The notes under the pieces are model-generated. The model had not been told where the DNA came from and searched no databases. It saw nothing but the letters and a program-made list of their open reading frames with translations. DNA of 64,000 nt from Termitomyces sp. T153 (lineage: Eukaryota; Basidiomycota; Agaricomycetes; Agaricales; Lyophyllaceae). This document shows positions 24,632 through 35,929 of this stretch, piece by piece. Numbering within the stretch: position 1 is the stretch's first letter; each line of letters opens with the position of its first letter. The position numbers were made by a program, and so were the translations under genes. The DNA is taken from NCBI GenBank assembly GCA_018296165.2, contig JACKQL020000016.1, forward strand, positions 372,001 to 436,000, given 5' to 3'.

Positions 24632-25124
24632 TCACGAAAGAAGGCTGTCTCCTTGAAGCTCTTCGAATTTCTTGCGAGCCATTCGTATGTTCAACTTCAT
24701 TGCAGCCGTTTCTGAAGGACGAGAAGTTTGATTGTTGAATGTCGCTGAAGAGTATGAACTCCTTACCTATCGTAGATTCGTGCACAATGACCAGGACATA
24801 AGTGTTTTTTGTCATCTCATCGAGCACTGCGGTAAAGTCATATAATTCCATTTCAAGTGAATGGAATTCTTCTCGGACCCGAGAACACGAATGTTTGAAT
24901 GCCTTGACAAGCTCCGTTGGCGGAGAGGGCAGAAGCTGATCGTTCTCCTGGATGATGGGGACGTCAAGTGTGAATGACACGGGGTCGAGCGGTGGGATGA
25001 GCGATGCCGCAGATTTTCCCGCTTTTGACTTAGCAAGACGATCTGAAGGTCTTAGGTCAGCATCGACATAACAATGAGAGAGAGTAGCATTTACCGATGG
25101 CCTCATACGCACTATGTGCATCAC
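24632..25124 (-). pseudogene. GTR1: Captured 3' part of Rag GTPase gene GTR1
   Basis: The minus strand encodes the C-terminal roadblock-like domain of a RagA/Gtr1 GTPase, which activates TORC1 on vacuoles: ELVKAFKHSCSRVREEFHSL, then YDFTAVLDEMTKNTYVLVIV, an intron near 24775-24720, then ETAAMKLNIRMARKKFEELQ and a stop TGA at 24634-24632. The upstream exon (about 25100 down to 25045, intron to the DRLAKSKAG segment) fits the known pattern less clearly. The N-terminal GTP-binding motifs (P loop, NKxD) are missing, so no GTPase can be produced. It lies tail to tail with the Ser/Pro-rich frame on its left and head to head with the Smn1 piece on its right. Confidence 0.72.
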
Positions 25125-25379
25125 TGGCAGACGACACCGTCGTGATCATCAACCTTTGCTCTTGTCCACGCCCATGGCAAGCGGTATGCGGACTTTGGTT
25201 TCCTACGATGACATTACGCTCCCATACCAAACGCGCCCCTCACAATCTCCATTCCATAAATCAAAAAGTGAAAGTGGAACAACAAGAACTCAAAAGGGCG
25301 CAACTACAACGACACCCGGTCAACTGACAGTCATCAAAAGCATACCAATGACATAGGACAGGCATCCAGCTCCTTCAAA

Positions 25380-25889
25380 ATGACCATAGACACCGAATTT
25401 GAAGAAGGTTGCGACTTGACTCACGATGAAATCTGGGACGATTCGGCCCTCATCGACGTGTGGGACGCTGCAACAGAGGAGTACAAAGCATATCACGGTC
25501 CCGACCAGGGTTGGAAAAAGGAAGCAATCCATAAATCGCCTTTGTGAGTCTCTTAATCCTCGATTTTATTGTTAATTCTGAGCATCCGCGTTAGGTGGTA
25601 TAATACTCCCAAAGTTAAAGACAGTCACGCCAGCTCGAATGGCAAAATATCCATACCCGAGTCAGATGGACAGGAAAATTCGCAACCCTTGGACTTTGAT
25701 ACATTTATGCCTTCACACAACCCAGCTTTAGACGTATTTGGGCCGGAAAATGCTCCACAGTTTCTTCTTGGCGCATCAAGACCCACAGAAGATGAAGTGC
25801 AACAAGGTGAGGAGGATTCAATTGATGAAGATGGGGGAGCGGAGGAAGAGGAAGAGAAAGAGAACGTTTTTGTCTCGACACAGCGATAA
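25380..25889 (+). pseudogene. SMN1: Captured 5' part of survival motor neuron gene (Smn1-like)
   Basis: Exon 1 (25380-25543) encodes the N-terminal Gemin2-binding segment typical of SMN, including IWDDSALIDVWDAATEEYKA. An intron with GTGAGT and TTAG borders (25544-25594) follows, with a phase that restores KSPLWYNTPKVK. Exon 2 continues through an acidic tail and ends with a stop at 25887-25889. Fungal Smn1 helps assemble spliceosomal Sm rings. The C-terminal YG box needed for oligomerisation is not seen, so this is a 5' fragment or a truncated version. Start, splice sites and frame are intact; it could be transcribed as a truncated N-terminal peptide. Confidence 0.72.
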
Positions 25890-26144
25890 CTCTTTTGCCG
25901 TAGTGCGTTTCCTTTCCGTGATTCAAGCAATTACTCAAAAAATCCTGTAACTAGGCCTCTCGTTGATGTAAGTAATGTGAGTTCGTCCAATCTTGTCCAT
26001 TCTGCCTAGTAGTGTCCACACGAAAGCTCTTGATCAGCAACTGATTACAAACTATATGAAGTACAATAAATGTAGAGCGATTAGAGCGCGATCTCGACAT
26101 CTAGTCTTGCCAAATATGAGTATATGTCGGGCGACATGCGATAC

Positions 26145-26580
26145 TTAAGAATGCCCGCAAAGATCATCAATGACCTTGACTTGCGTCGAAGGGCAGTAAG
26201 CGTCTAGGCACACATCAGTTCTTCCTTCTCCAGTGGCAAACACTGTACTGACCATCTGGCGTGTTGCATCAGGAATCACAGAAGATTTGACTTTTTGATG
26301 GACTCCAGCGAGTGCTTCCATCGTCAAAGAGAGATAAGCCTGCAAATTCCTTTGCAATGCTTCGTGGAGGTCTTTGAATTCTTCCGCCCGACGTGTAATT
26401 TTAGCGACATCGCCGCTTAGAGGAATGAGTTCAGTGGACTCCATGATCTGAAAGAAAGAATCATTTAAGTCAACCGGAATTGCAATAGACTTGTGCCTAC
26501 ATCGATCGCAACCTCTGGTTTTCCTGTGGCAATCTGGTCTTTGGCCTCACGGATACGAAGCAGCCGAACCACCCGCCCTC
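26145..26580 (-). pseudogene. Unrecognised captured exon pair
   Basis: On the minus strand, RIREAKDQIATGKPEVAID (about 26560-26503) splices through a short GT-AG intron (about 26502-26447) into a helical exon starting near 26446 (ESTELIPLSGDVAKITRR, then HEALQRNLQAYLSLTMEAL) that ends with a stop at 26145. The style is that of a conserved host protein rich in helices, but I do not recognise it. Upstream coding is cut by a poly-G run and the inner element. Confidence 0.4.
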
Positions 26581-26582
26581 CT

Positions 26583-26609
26583 GGGGGGGGGGGGGGGGGG
26601 GGGGGGGGG
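26583..26609 (+). repeat. 27-base poly-G run
   Basis: This is an uninterrupted G homopolymer next to the junction between a captured exon and the inner element. A ~12-base A-rich run follows at 26683-26695. The length may be an assembly estimate. Confidence 0.9.
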
Positions 26610-26789
26610 AGATGGCTGACGATGTGATGATGATGGGATTTGTTGTTGGGATGAAGTTGTGTTCTTCTATGGCACCACTCTGAGAAAAAAAAAAAGAAAA
26701 ACTGAGTAATCAAGGTACGTCCCTTTCCATCTAATTTAAGGCTCACGAGCGTATCTATCAGTTAGGCAGAATTCCTTATCCCGGAACCA

Positions 26790-27670
26790 GACAAGAGTGG
26801 TGACAGGTGTCATAGTAAGGGCAAAACAGGTGAGCCAAATGGTGGTATTCAACACAGAAAAATTCCCAGGCACCCACAGCCCCCTCCTTAAAGGAAATTT
26901 GAGAGTTGGGGTTCCCAAACCCAAAACTTGAGAGGGAGTGTGAGTGAGTTTGGATGTACCCAGTACTCGTGAGGGAAGGATAGAGCTTGGGGGAACCGAG
27001 TTCAACTCCAGTCCTACTTCGATGGAGTTTGATGATTATGTAATTCACCCATGGAAAACACGATGAGTGTTGAGCGAGTGGGTGTGATCTGTGAGCAATA
27101 TATTGGAAAAATAGATCTTTGAGGTAGCATCATGGTGATACAGACGCCTTAGTCCATCAAGGCTACGCCATAGATAAATCCTTAAGATCACTCAGCACAA
27201 CAGGAGTTTGAGTTGAGCCAAGAACTAGAACCAAGTGATCACAAGTTTGGGTTGGACCCAGAACTTCACAGGCAGTGGTAGAGTTTGGATGAACTCAGAA
27301 GTGATACAGAATTCAACGAGCTTGGGTGAACCCAGAACTCGTGAGGGAGGGACAGAGCTTGGGTGAACCCAGAGCTCATGGTCGTTTTCAACAAGTCAAA
27401 GTCCAACTTGACTGGTGTTTGATTCTTACATAACCCATCATGGGAACGCGATCAGAAATAAGTGGAATCATAGATAAGATTATTAAGATTATATTTGAGC
27501 GCGTCGAGCGACAAAGACTACATTTTTGTAGGGACAACAGTCGAGTATCAGAAATGATAAATTTGAACAAAATTGATTTATTTGAGAGCCAAACTATAAT
27601 AGTAATGAGTTATGTAACTGACAGACTGTAAGTGCAAACAAGACTACTATCATCCGCCGGACTACATGTA
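26790..27670 (+). repeat. Left inner inverted repeat
   Basis: It is inverted with respect to 45551-46470. It carries several copies of an imperfect palindrome of about 22 bp (GAGCTTGGGTGAACCCAGA) at about 27320 and 27357, with decayed versions near 26950-26990 and 27245-27310. Inner words such as GATGATAGTAGTCTTGTTTGC are shared with the right copy. Faint similarity may reach outward to about 26750. The arrangement resembles subterminal binding-site arrays of CACTA-type elements. Confidence 0.85.
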
Positions 27671-27683
27671 TCAATCATATCAA

Positions 27684-28969
27684 CTAGCTCTGCAAGTGAG
27701 GTAAGTTAAGGACTGGGTGAGGGTCCAACTTGGTTTGCAATCCAGGAACCAGAGTCTCAAACCACACCTTGTTGTAGAAGTTTGCAGGAAGCTTTGCAGG
27801 AATGTCACTGTAAAGACGTGTAGTCTCTTTGTGTTCACTGATTTGACAGATACGAGGAGCACTACCAGGGAGTTGATTTCCAAGGATGTTAGTGGTAGGA
27901 TGACTTCGGTCTATGTAGCAAAGCAGTCTGGTAATGTGTGGATCGCGCCAAGTTTGAATTTTGACTTGATATTCTCCACCATCAGACTCATCTGAACTCT
28001 GGCCATCCACTCCTAGAAATCTAACCATGAGAAGCATCTCGTTCCAAGCCGGATTATTATCATATTCAACTTGGTCTTGACAATGACCGCTCCTCACGAG
28101 GTATAGCTTGAATGTCCTAGTTAGCCAATGAAAAGATGGAGAAAGGATACACATACTTGTTTCTGTCTCATCCTAACTTGCTTACGGTGACTCATAGCTT
28201 GAAACTCGGCTGTCATGCATACAAGAACGTCCTCCGGCTGTTCATTGGCCCTTGGACAGGCCTTTGCACAAGCCTTCTGAAGAGTGTCAAGATGATTGAG
28301 GAAATGTTGCACAACTATGTCTGTAGACAGGTCCTTCTCAGGATACTTCTGTGTCACCATGTCAGCAAATTGCCAAGCAAGTGAGACACTCCATATATTC
28401 TCAGGAGCCTCAATATAAATCTGTGGGTGCTGGAGGTTTGGTCCAGGAGCATCGTCATCGAAACAAAAATTGAACACGTCCCAGGGCGTGGCCAGTAGCT
28501 CTGGTCTTTCTGAGACAATATTCGGGAATTCCCTATCCTTCTTCGTTCCAAGGAGGGATCACATCTCTTTCCGGACAACGCGCATGGTATTGTTGTGCTG
28601 TTCAGTTCATACTTCTCAGCCTTGCGGTACTTTGAAAGGGAATGTCCGCTGCACCAATGCTTTTCTACGTCCGGGCTCACCAAAATGCTGCGCGGTTACA
28701 TCAAAATCGCTGCGTAAGGCCAAGATTTCATCCTTTAGTCTTCTAAGAGTAGGTCCGATGTCATCACTGTCATAGACAACGCCGTCGTCGTTGTCTTCGT
28801 TGTCTTCGTCGTTGTCTTCTTCGTCTTCGACGTCACTGCCACCGCCGTTATCACTAGCAGCCCCACCTCGGAGTCTCCTAGCGAAAGGGACAGACGGCTG
28901 AGTTGCGTCATTTGAAGAAGTGCTCTTGCCATCCTCTCTGGTCTCTCGAAGTCTTGAACTCTTTGCCAT
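27684..28969 (-). CDS. Transposon cargo gene, acidic N terminus and conserved C-terminal block
   Basis: From Met at 28969 the protein begins with a basic Ser-rich segment (FARRLRGGAAS), an acidic run of Asp/Glu/Asn (about 28830-28780), then DSDDIGPTLRRLKDEILALR. After introns, it continues with NIWSVSLAWQFADMVTQKYP (about 28400) and ends in a block with GQSSDESDGGEY, WRDPHITRLLCYIDR, GNQLPGSAPRI and FYNKVWFETLVPG before a stop at 27684. The C-terminal pattern (SDE, then WR..ITR, ID, GN..R) matches, from memory, a multicopy Agaricomycete family found near Plavaka/CACTA transposases. It lies just inside the inner repeat, on the strand opposite the transposase. Function is unknown, possibly DNA binding. 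Exon joins are approximate. Confidence 0.55.
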
Positions 28970-28987
28970 TCGAGGAGTGGTAGACGA

Positions 28988-31900
28988 TCAAAAAGAGTTG
29001 TGAAGGCGAGCAGAAGGGGTGAGAACCAGTTCTTCATTAATCTTGGGCAACAAAGTGGGCTGGTAATTCAATTGACCAGTTCTAGGAAGCCTGTCCATCC
29101 ATACGAAATCATCACAGTTGCGTTGCTTGGACTTTTTCAAAGGAGTCACAATTGTAGGTGGCAAGCAAACACTCTCAGAACAAGGACCAGGTGACATGTG
29201 GGACAGCATTGAAAACTTCCGAGAGGTCTGTGATTGCTGCGCTTGCCAAGCGGGACTCAAGCAAATCATTTGGTTTTGAAGCAGTAGATGGTCATCAGGA
29301 ACCTCGCTTAAAATGTGAGGTGAACGCATTGAATCATTGGCAAGAGAAGTTCCCGCAGTCCCACAAGTACAGGAGGCAACTGATTGAGACAATGCACATG
29401 ATCTGAATGGCAAAGAATGGGGTCTCATTCCGAACAGCTTGAGAAAAGAACAAGTCAAATATTTGATAATCAAAGATAGTATGAATTTACTCGGTAGTCG
29501 ACTGGCATTGATGGGTTGGGCAAATTTTCTTTCTGTTTTCCAGTGCAATAAGGTCTTCCATCAGCAAAGTCGGAGACGGTTTGTTGCTGCCCTTTGTAAC
29601 AAGCAGGCCTCGAGTTGGTGGTACTGGGGATGTCATCTACATTGATAATCATTTGGTCGCTGTCATCTTCAGATTCCATGTCAGGTTCATATCCATTTTG
29701 GTCTGCAACATCGAGTACGACATCCTCATCTGAAGGATGCTCAGCAGCGGAGGGCTCAGCTTGTGTTGTTTCATTCGATTGTGCTGGATGCGTGGATACC
29801 TTCCCTTCCAAAGCATCCAAAGCAGAAATCCTCTGTTTAAGCTTGGTCACAGCGTCTTCATGAGTACTCTTTTCCTGCAACAGAGGTAATGGAAACCCGA
29901 GGAAGTGAAAAAAAATGAAAGACATACAACTCTGAGCTTGCCAATCAACTTTTGCGCTTGATCAAATTGTAAACGTGCCTCTTGCATCTGTTTCAGTGCT
30001 TGATCACATTGAACTTGAAGATTATCTCGTTTGATTTGTGTAGCTCGGTGTGCCTCTTGAAGAGCTGACAATTGATCCTGAAGCGCCTAACATTGAAAAA
30101 TAAGTAAGAACAAAAGAAAGCAGGAAGTGACCAACTGATGCCTCTGTTGCAGACCACGTACTGGTATCTGACTTTACAGACTCCAAAGCTGCCAGCTTAA
30201 CCTGAGAAAAAGGGTGTTTTAGTTGACTGGAATGACAAGAAATGGTATGCCAGAGGATTACTGCATTCTCTTGAACCTTCTTCCGTTCAGTCGATAATTC
30301 CTCCTGGTGTCAACTCAGAGTGTTTTGATGGGTGTTCTGAAGACTCGTCAATTGGCTCTGAAGATCTTGAATAGCGGCCTAACAACGAGGAATCAACGGA
30401 GAAGAGAAAAACGCATGAATCAGTTACTGACAGAAGCCTTTGCAGACTGCATGCTCATTTCTGATTGTACGTCTTTCGACGCTGCTAACTCAGCCTGACG
30501 AAAGTGTCAGAGCAAAAATGATGAGAAGTCGATGGGCAAACACTTACTGTGTTCTGTTGGAGAAGCCCCTCTTTAACAGATATTTGAATTTCCAGGATCT
30601 GTTGCTCTTCCTCGGCCATCTGCAATTGACTCTGAAGTCTTTGAATCATCACCTAAGTATTGGATAGTAAGCAGAGAGTAAAAGCAGACAAAGAATGACC
30701 GGAGCAAAAGGAGGTGATGAATAGTGACCCACTGTTGACTCTTCAGACTGGGCTTCCAACTTTGCCTGAAAGTCAGATATGACAATTTTGGTGGCATCCA
30801 GCTCAGCCTGAGAAATTGTTTGCAGTTAGAATGATAATTCATTCATTGATCTTGATAAGCACTCACAATTTTCTCGTTGACTTGTTTCTGGTCTGCAGCC
30901 ATACACTCTCGAAGACTCTTTCACTCTCTTTTGACTGACCCCAGTTGTTCCAAGGTATTTTGATGAGTTTCCTGGAGGGTTGACAATTGAATCTTCAGAT
31001 GTCCAATGGTAGCAACAAGAATCTCTTTATTATTCGTAGTGTTGTTGAGATTGCCCTTGATTTGTTTCAAATCCAATCGAAGCCTATTGCACTCTCCTTG
31101 CGATAGTAGTAGCTGTTGCTCGCTGCTTTCCATCTGGTCCTAAAGAGACTCGATACATTTTTAAAAGGGTAGAAGCATGAGTATTACAACCCACCTGATA
31201 TTCCTCTAACAACGCTGCTTCAGCATCCCTTTGGCATTGCTGCTTGGCTTGAAGGACGGTCAGTTGCTTTGAAGAAGAGTCGCACTCGGTGGTGAAAGTC
31301 TGCGCCAGAATAGTCATTGCTACTAGGGCTCTTTGCGCGTGAAATCTAATGTTTTTCTCCTTGGCGATCTCATTGTGATGGTGATGATCAGCGTAAGCTT
31401 GAAGCCGCGCAACTTGTTCTGCACTGTCTTCCAATTCTATCGTCTTGCGTTGCAAGTCAGAGCATTGAGTGTTGAGGGTGTGCTCAAGTTCAGTGTTGGT
31501 ACTTTCGATCTAGGTGTGGATGGTGTCATGGGTATTCTGACAGATTTATGCAAGAATGACATACATCGGCAAGACGTTTCTGTGTTTCATTCGATTCGGC
31601 TATCTTCTCGGCAAGCTAGCAAGTCAATCAGTATGGATTCTTCAACAACTTGCGCAGAGCTCACCCGCTGCTCCAGAGAGAGAATCTGGAGCTTCGGCAA
31701 AGCAGTGTCGTTGTCATCTTGACTTGAGTTCTTGTCCAAGCCCTACAAGAGACAAGTCAAACAAGGATGGCTGGATGAACGAGCGACCTACTGTATATAG
31801 AACTAGTTCATGGCAGCTGGTCGATTCTTCATTTCCTCGTCGACGTTTCTTGGAAGGAGCATCATTGACATGACCAACCTCTTCTTTGTTTTGCTTGTTG

Positions 31901-32703
31901 ACCATCATTATAATATGTTTGGGTAACAGGGAATGTTTATGGAACAGAGGTTCCTCTTGGGTGTCTACAGACATCATAGTCGCTCCTTGTCTATTCAAAG
32001 GTTTGTGATGCGCCGGGTCATTTCCAATGGTGACGATAGCCTAGAAAACAATACAATGTCAGAAATTACAAAGAAACAATATGGGACTTCACATACCTCA
32101 AAGTCACCGTTCATCATATCTGGACTATGTAGGTATTGCCTGACTTCCACAGGTGGTGAGGATGATAATGGGGAACTGATATGGGACAAAGGCTGAAAGG
32201 TTGAATTTCGAAGAAAACATATGTTAGAAATTCTAAAGTCCGCTCCTTTGTCGAAATGATCACAAAGGACAAAATGAAAACAAAGGACATGACCGCATAA
32301 AAATCTGCTTGCTTACCCTCTCAGATGGAAATATCACTTGTTTCCTTCCTTGTCGAACCTGCAACGTGCTCATCACTACTGCATATTAATCGTCACGATG
32401 GTCAATACTTTGGAACCATTCACCCCTACCACACGCATGAGTGGCTTTCTTATTCGTGATAGATTGTATGATGTTGACCCAGGGTAGGACTATACAACGC
32501 TTCTTGGTGGGCATTATTATGGCGTGTTGCGTATACAACCTATCACCAAGAGAGTTCAATGTCAAACCAATTATTGCGGGAGGTGACCACACCTCGAGTT
32601 TATCCTCGCCAACCACAAAGTCCAACCCCATATCCACCATGCCCTTGTCACTGTCACAGGTGACCATGGAATAGCTCAGTTCCATCTGTTTTTCAAGAAC
32701 CAT
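28988..32703 (-). CDS. Long coiled-coil cargo gene with repeated short exons
   Basis: On the minus strand a series of short open segments separated by 50-80 bp intron-like gaps encodes heptad-like Gln/Glu/Leu-rich protein: LEDSAEQVARLQAYADHHHH (31440), LTVLQAKQQCQRDAEAALL (31260), HLKIQLSTLQETHQNTLEQL (31000), LQSQLQMAEEEQQILEIQIS (30640), LSALQEAHRATQIKRDNLQV (30060) and LKQRISALDALEGK (29840). An acidic segment (DQNGYEPDMESEDDSDQMII, 29700) and a basic C terminus end at 28988. The N-terminal part at 32703-32386 contains a globular piece with no known motif. Several exons look like duplicates of each other. Function is unknown; a structural or scaffold protein is possible. Individual splice sites were not all resolved. 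Confidence 0.5.
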
Positions 32704-33006
32704 GTGAACTTACCAGTTAACCGTCAAATTTTGCCATGGGCAGCAGGGAGCTGGCGAGGCAACATTTTTGTCTTGAAAAAGGGGAAAGAAAAAGAATTTG
32801 TAAACATCCAAGCTATGGATAACACTCTTGCCAACTTTGCCGTGCGTTGGTATGTATGGGCCTTTCATCAATCTCTTTCATGTGAGTTGATTTGGAAACC
32901 ACTAGTTTTGTAGGCAGAGCGCATCAGGGTCAACTCTCTATCCCCAAAAACTTAACGTTCCGTTTCCCTCAACGGATACAAATGGATTAGAATATAGAAT
33001 ACAGCT

Positions 33007-35790
33007 TCACATACACTTTATATACACATGTAATAATAGTACTGATACCCTTGAGATGTGACTTTCATGACTTTGATAAGTACTGTTCGATGAATGATCG
33101 GGACCATGACTCCATAGTGTCTTTAATACGACAAATCTCTTTGTTGCCATGTAAGAGATTGCACCATTTCTTTGAGCTGATGGGCCCTCAAGAATTTGTT
33201 TGAGAACTAGTATTCGTGATCTCAGCCAGTCGTCTAGAGAGGGTATGCTCGCGATTTCCACTCCAGCGTCCATATTCTTCCCTGCTAGCTTCAGAGGTCT
33301 TCATTGTGGGAAACCAGGAACGGAGCACTGTTTGATGACCAAATCCTAAAAGAAAGTGAGAACCGGAAATTTGATAACAGAAGAAAAATCTCACCAGTGT
33401 AACATACATACACACCAGAAATAAGGTTGAACTCCAATTCAGTCAAAGTGTCATTGATGAATCTTCTATTGGTTTTTGGGTCGCGAACTCTGAGCATTGT
33501 GTTTGGGACCGATGACCAACCCATAGGACCTTTAAGGACTGTTGAAAAACTAACGACAGACGCACTCAATCGCCAAATTAAACCCCCTTGCATCAATGCA
33601 GCGCACACACAAGGTTGATTCAAAAGGGACTCCTGTTGCCTCAGATAAGAATTGTAATCCTCCATCCCAAACGACGAATCAGACAATTGCATAGGTAGGA
33701 CACAGGTGGCAGGGATTGGCGTGGTGCTCTAGAAGCAAGTTCAAGAGGAAGACAAGTTCAAAATGGGATTCCATGCTGGAAGAGATACTCCGCAACATCT
33801 GACTCACGAAGCTGAGAATCAAGGCGACACACCATCAATGCATCCGCCACAGTAGTCAATGTCAGCTTCCACGGCATTTCAGATTTGTCCTCAAAGTCAA
33901 ACATGTACAGTAATTGAGACTGATCGTCATCATTGACAACGATGCATAAGTATTTGGACCGCTTGGACATTGACAGAGAGACACGGCTTCAAACGTTGAA
34001 ATCGCACTCATCATCCTTGGGTTTTTGTCCTGTGATAATGCCTTCCAAGTAAGACCTTGCCAGAGCTGCACATGGAACTGCCATAATGTGAGGCTGGCAC
34101 TCAACCAATCCCAAACCTAGCCAACAAACAAGTTGACTGGCTTCTGCTGCGCTTGCCAGTGAGGGGTGTGAGGATGGAAGAGGAAGAGGTGGAGTAAAGC
34201 CATAGTGTAAGACGAGAATTTCCGAAATTTCCTGTTGCAAGATGTCAATTGACCTGGAGTCTGACAATGATGACGGAATGGGTATGGGCTCCGACAACAA
34301 TTCAGGCAACACTGGCGATTCTGGCACCACTGGCTCTGAAAGAATGACAGCGTGCTGGAGGGGATGAATGTGGGGCATGTCGAGGTGTTCAGATTCCGAA
34401 AGATGCGCTGGCTGATCTGAAGGACTGAGAACCCTTGGGACCTTAGTATTATCATCTGGAGGCTCGAGTGTATTGCAGGAATTGGTTGATTCTTCTGGGA
34501 AAGCATAAAATTCCTGAAACTCGGCCTCGTAATCACAATCGCTAGGACCAAATTCCTCGCAGCAATCCCACTCATTTGAGAATGAATCGTAGCGCTTCTG
34601 TGCCTCACTATATTGTCCGAGTGTATCTGCTCTATCCACCTTGCGCACTTGAACGTGGCACCACACATTTTTGTCCTCCTCGCTACGAGACCATTCAAAG
34701 ACTTGAGCGCTGACTGTTGGTGGCCATCGCTCTCTGTTCAAACGGGTCTGTCAAGCAGCAGGAGTCTCAGACAAGAGATGTCGATTGTTACGCTTGTCTT
34801 GAGCAGAAAGAAAAGCTTCATACTCAGGCCGTTTTGTCGTCTGCGTGGATGGGTGGAGTTGTTTGCTCAGTGTGCGTGTCTCATGCACAGGATTGGTCAA
34901 AGCCAGCACCGTACGCTGCATCTGGCTCGCAGTGGGTGCCAAATAAGTGAGGGAAGAGATGGCCACCTCTTTAGAACCCCAACAATACCAGACCAGAATG
35001 TTGTACTTGAGAAACCACTCTATAGCTGGTTGCCTTGTGTCTTTACTGGTTATATCAAGGAATATGCCGGCGCGTTCGGTGTTTGGGGAGAAGTCGCAAA
35101 CTGTCAAAGCCTGAAGCGCGTCTACTGTTTCGATTGGGAAACCATTATTGCAAAGTGCAACTTGCCAATATACATCGGTATCAGTTGCGTTGGCTGACTT
35201 GGCTTTAGCAATGAGATAGGACAGCAATCCCATCCAAATCGAAAACCAGTCTCTAGCCTTATAGATTCGAGACAAAGTATGCCCATAGCTGTAGTGTCCA
35301 TCAACATAGCCCATAGACCAGGGAGAGAAGGGGCAAACTACCGAAGCCTCGAAGTTCTTGGCTAGGATAGTTGTCGCACAATTCAGCCACCAATCTAACT
35401 TGACCGAGGAATCCTTAATTTCTGAAGGTAGAACAAACTGGTCTTGCCCATCTTTAACATGTTCCAAGCTTGGAACTTTGGCAAGTCGTTTGAAAAGAGG
35501 ACCGGTATATGAAGGTTTACGGGAGACAAATGCAAGCCATCCATATGCCTCTGTCCACCAGAAAGGCTCGGTAAAATCATCTGTACAAGAAGTCTTGCTT
35601 TGAAAGATGCTATACTCCGTTCCAATTTTGGGATCTTGAGGTGGGAGAGAAATCAAGCGACTGCAGTTTGGCAAATAGTATAAATCACCCTGATAAACAA
35701 CAATGTTTCCAGAACTTTTATCCAATCTATAAAGTTGGTGTTAACAATGCTCAGCAGTATATTGAGTTGCAAAACTTACTCTCTATTCAT
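33007..35790 (-). CDS. Large cargo gene of an Agaricomycete repeat-associated family
   Basis: A tiny first exon (ATG at 35790, MNRE) joins, across a GTAAGT...ATAG intron, to a long exon from about 35720 containing DDFTEPFWWTEAYGWLAFVS and WSMGYVDGHYSYGHTLSRI. An in-frame TGA at 34753-34751 interrupts the family-typical sequence between ETPAA and QTRLNRERWPPT. The protein continues with SNEWDCCEEFG, a Pro/Ser-rich stretch, KYLCIVVNDDDQSQLLYMFD (about 33950), ALMQGGLIWRLSASVVSF (about 33600) and a C-terminal piece to about 33007, where the frame is doubtful. The RLNRER...NEWDCC pattern is, from memory, that of a widespread Agaricomycete family of unknown function that multiplies with transposases. 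The TGA is probably a decayed CGA. Confidence 0.6.
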
Positions 35791-35929
35791 TGTTTCTGTC
35801 TATAGTTGGTGGGACTCAGATAAAAATGTTACGAAAAATGCAATTATAGAGAGGTCTGGGCAAGTACCAAGCCTTGCAACAGAAAGATGATTATAATGAG
35901 GTGGATAAAATTCCAGAACACTAGTATAT

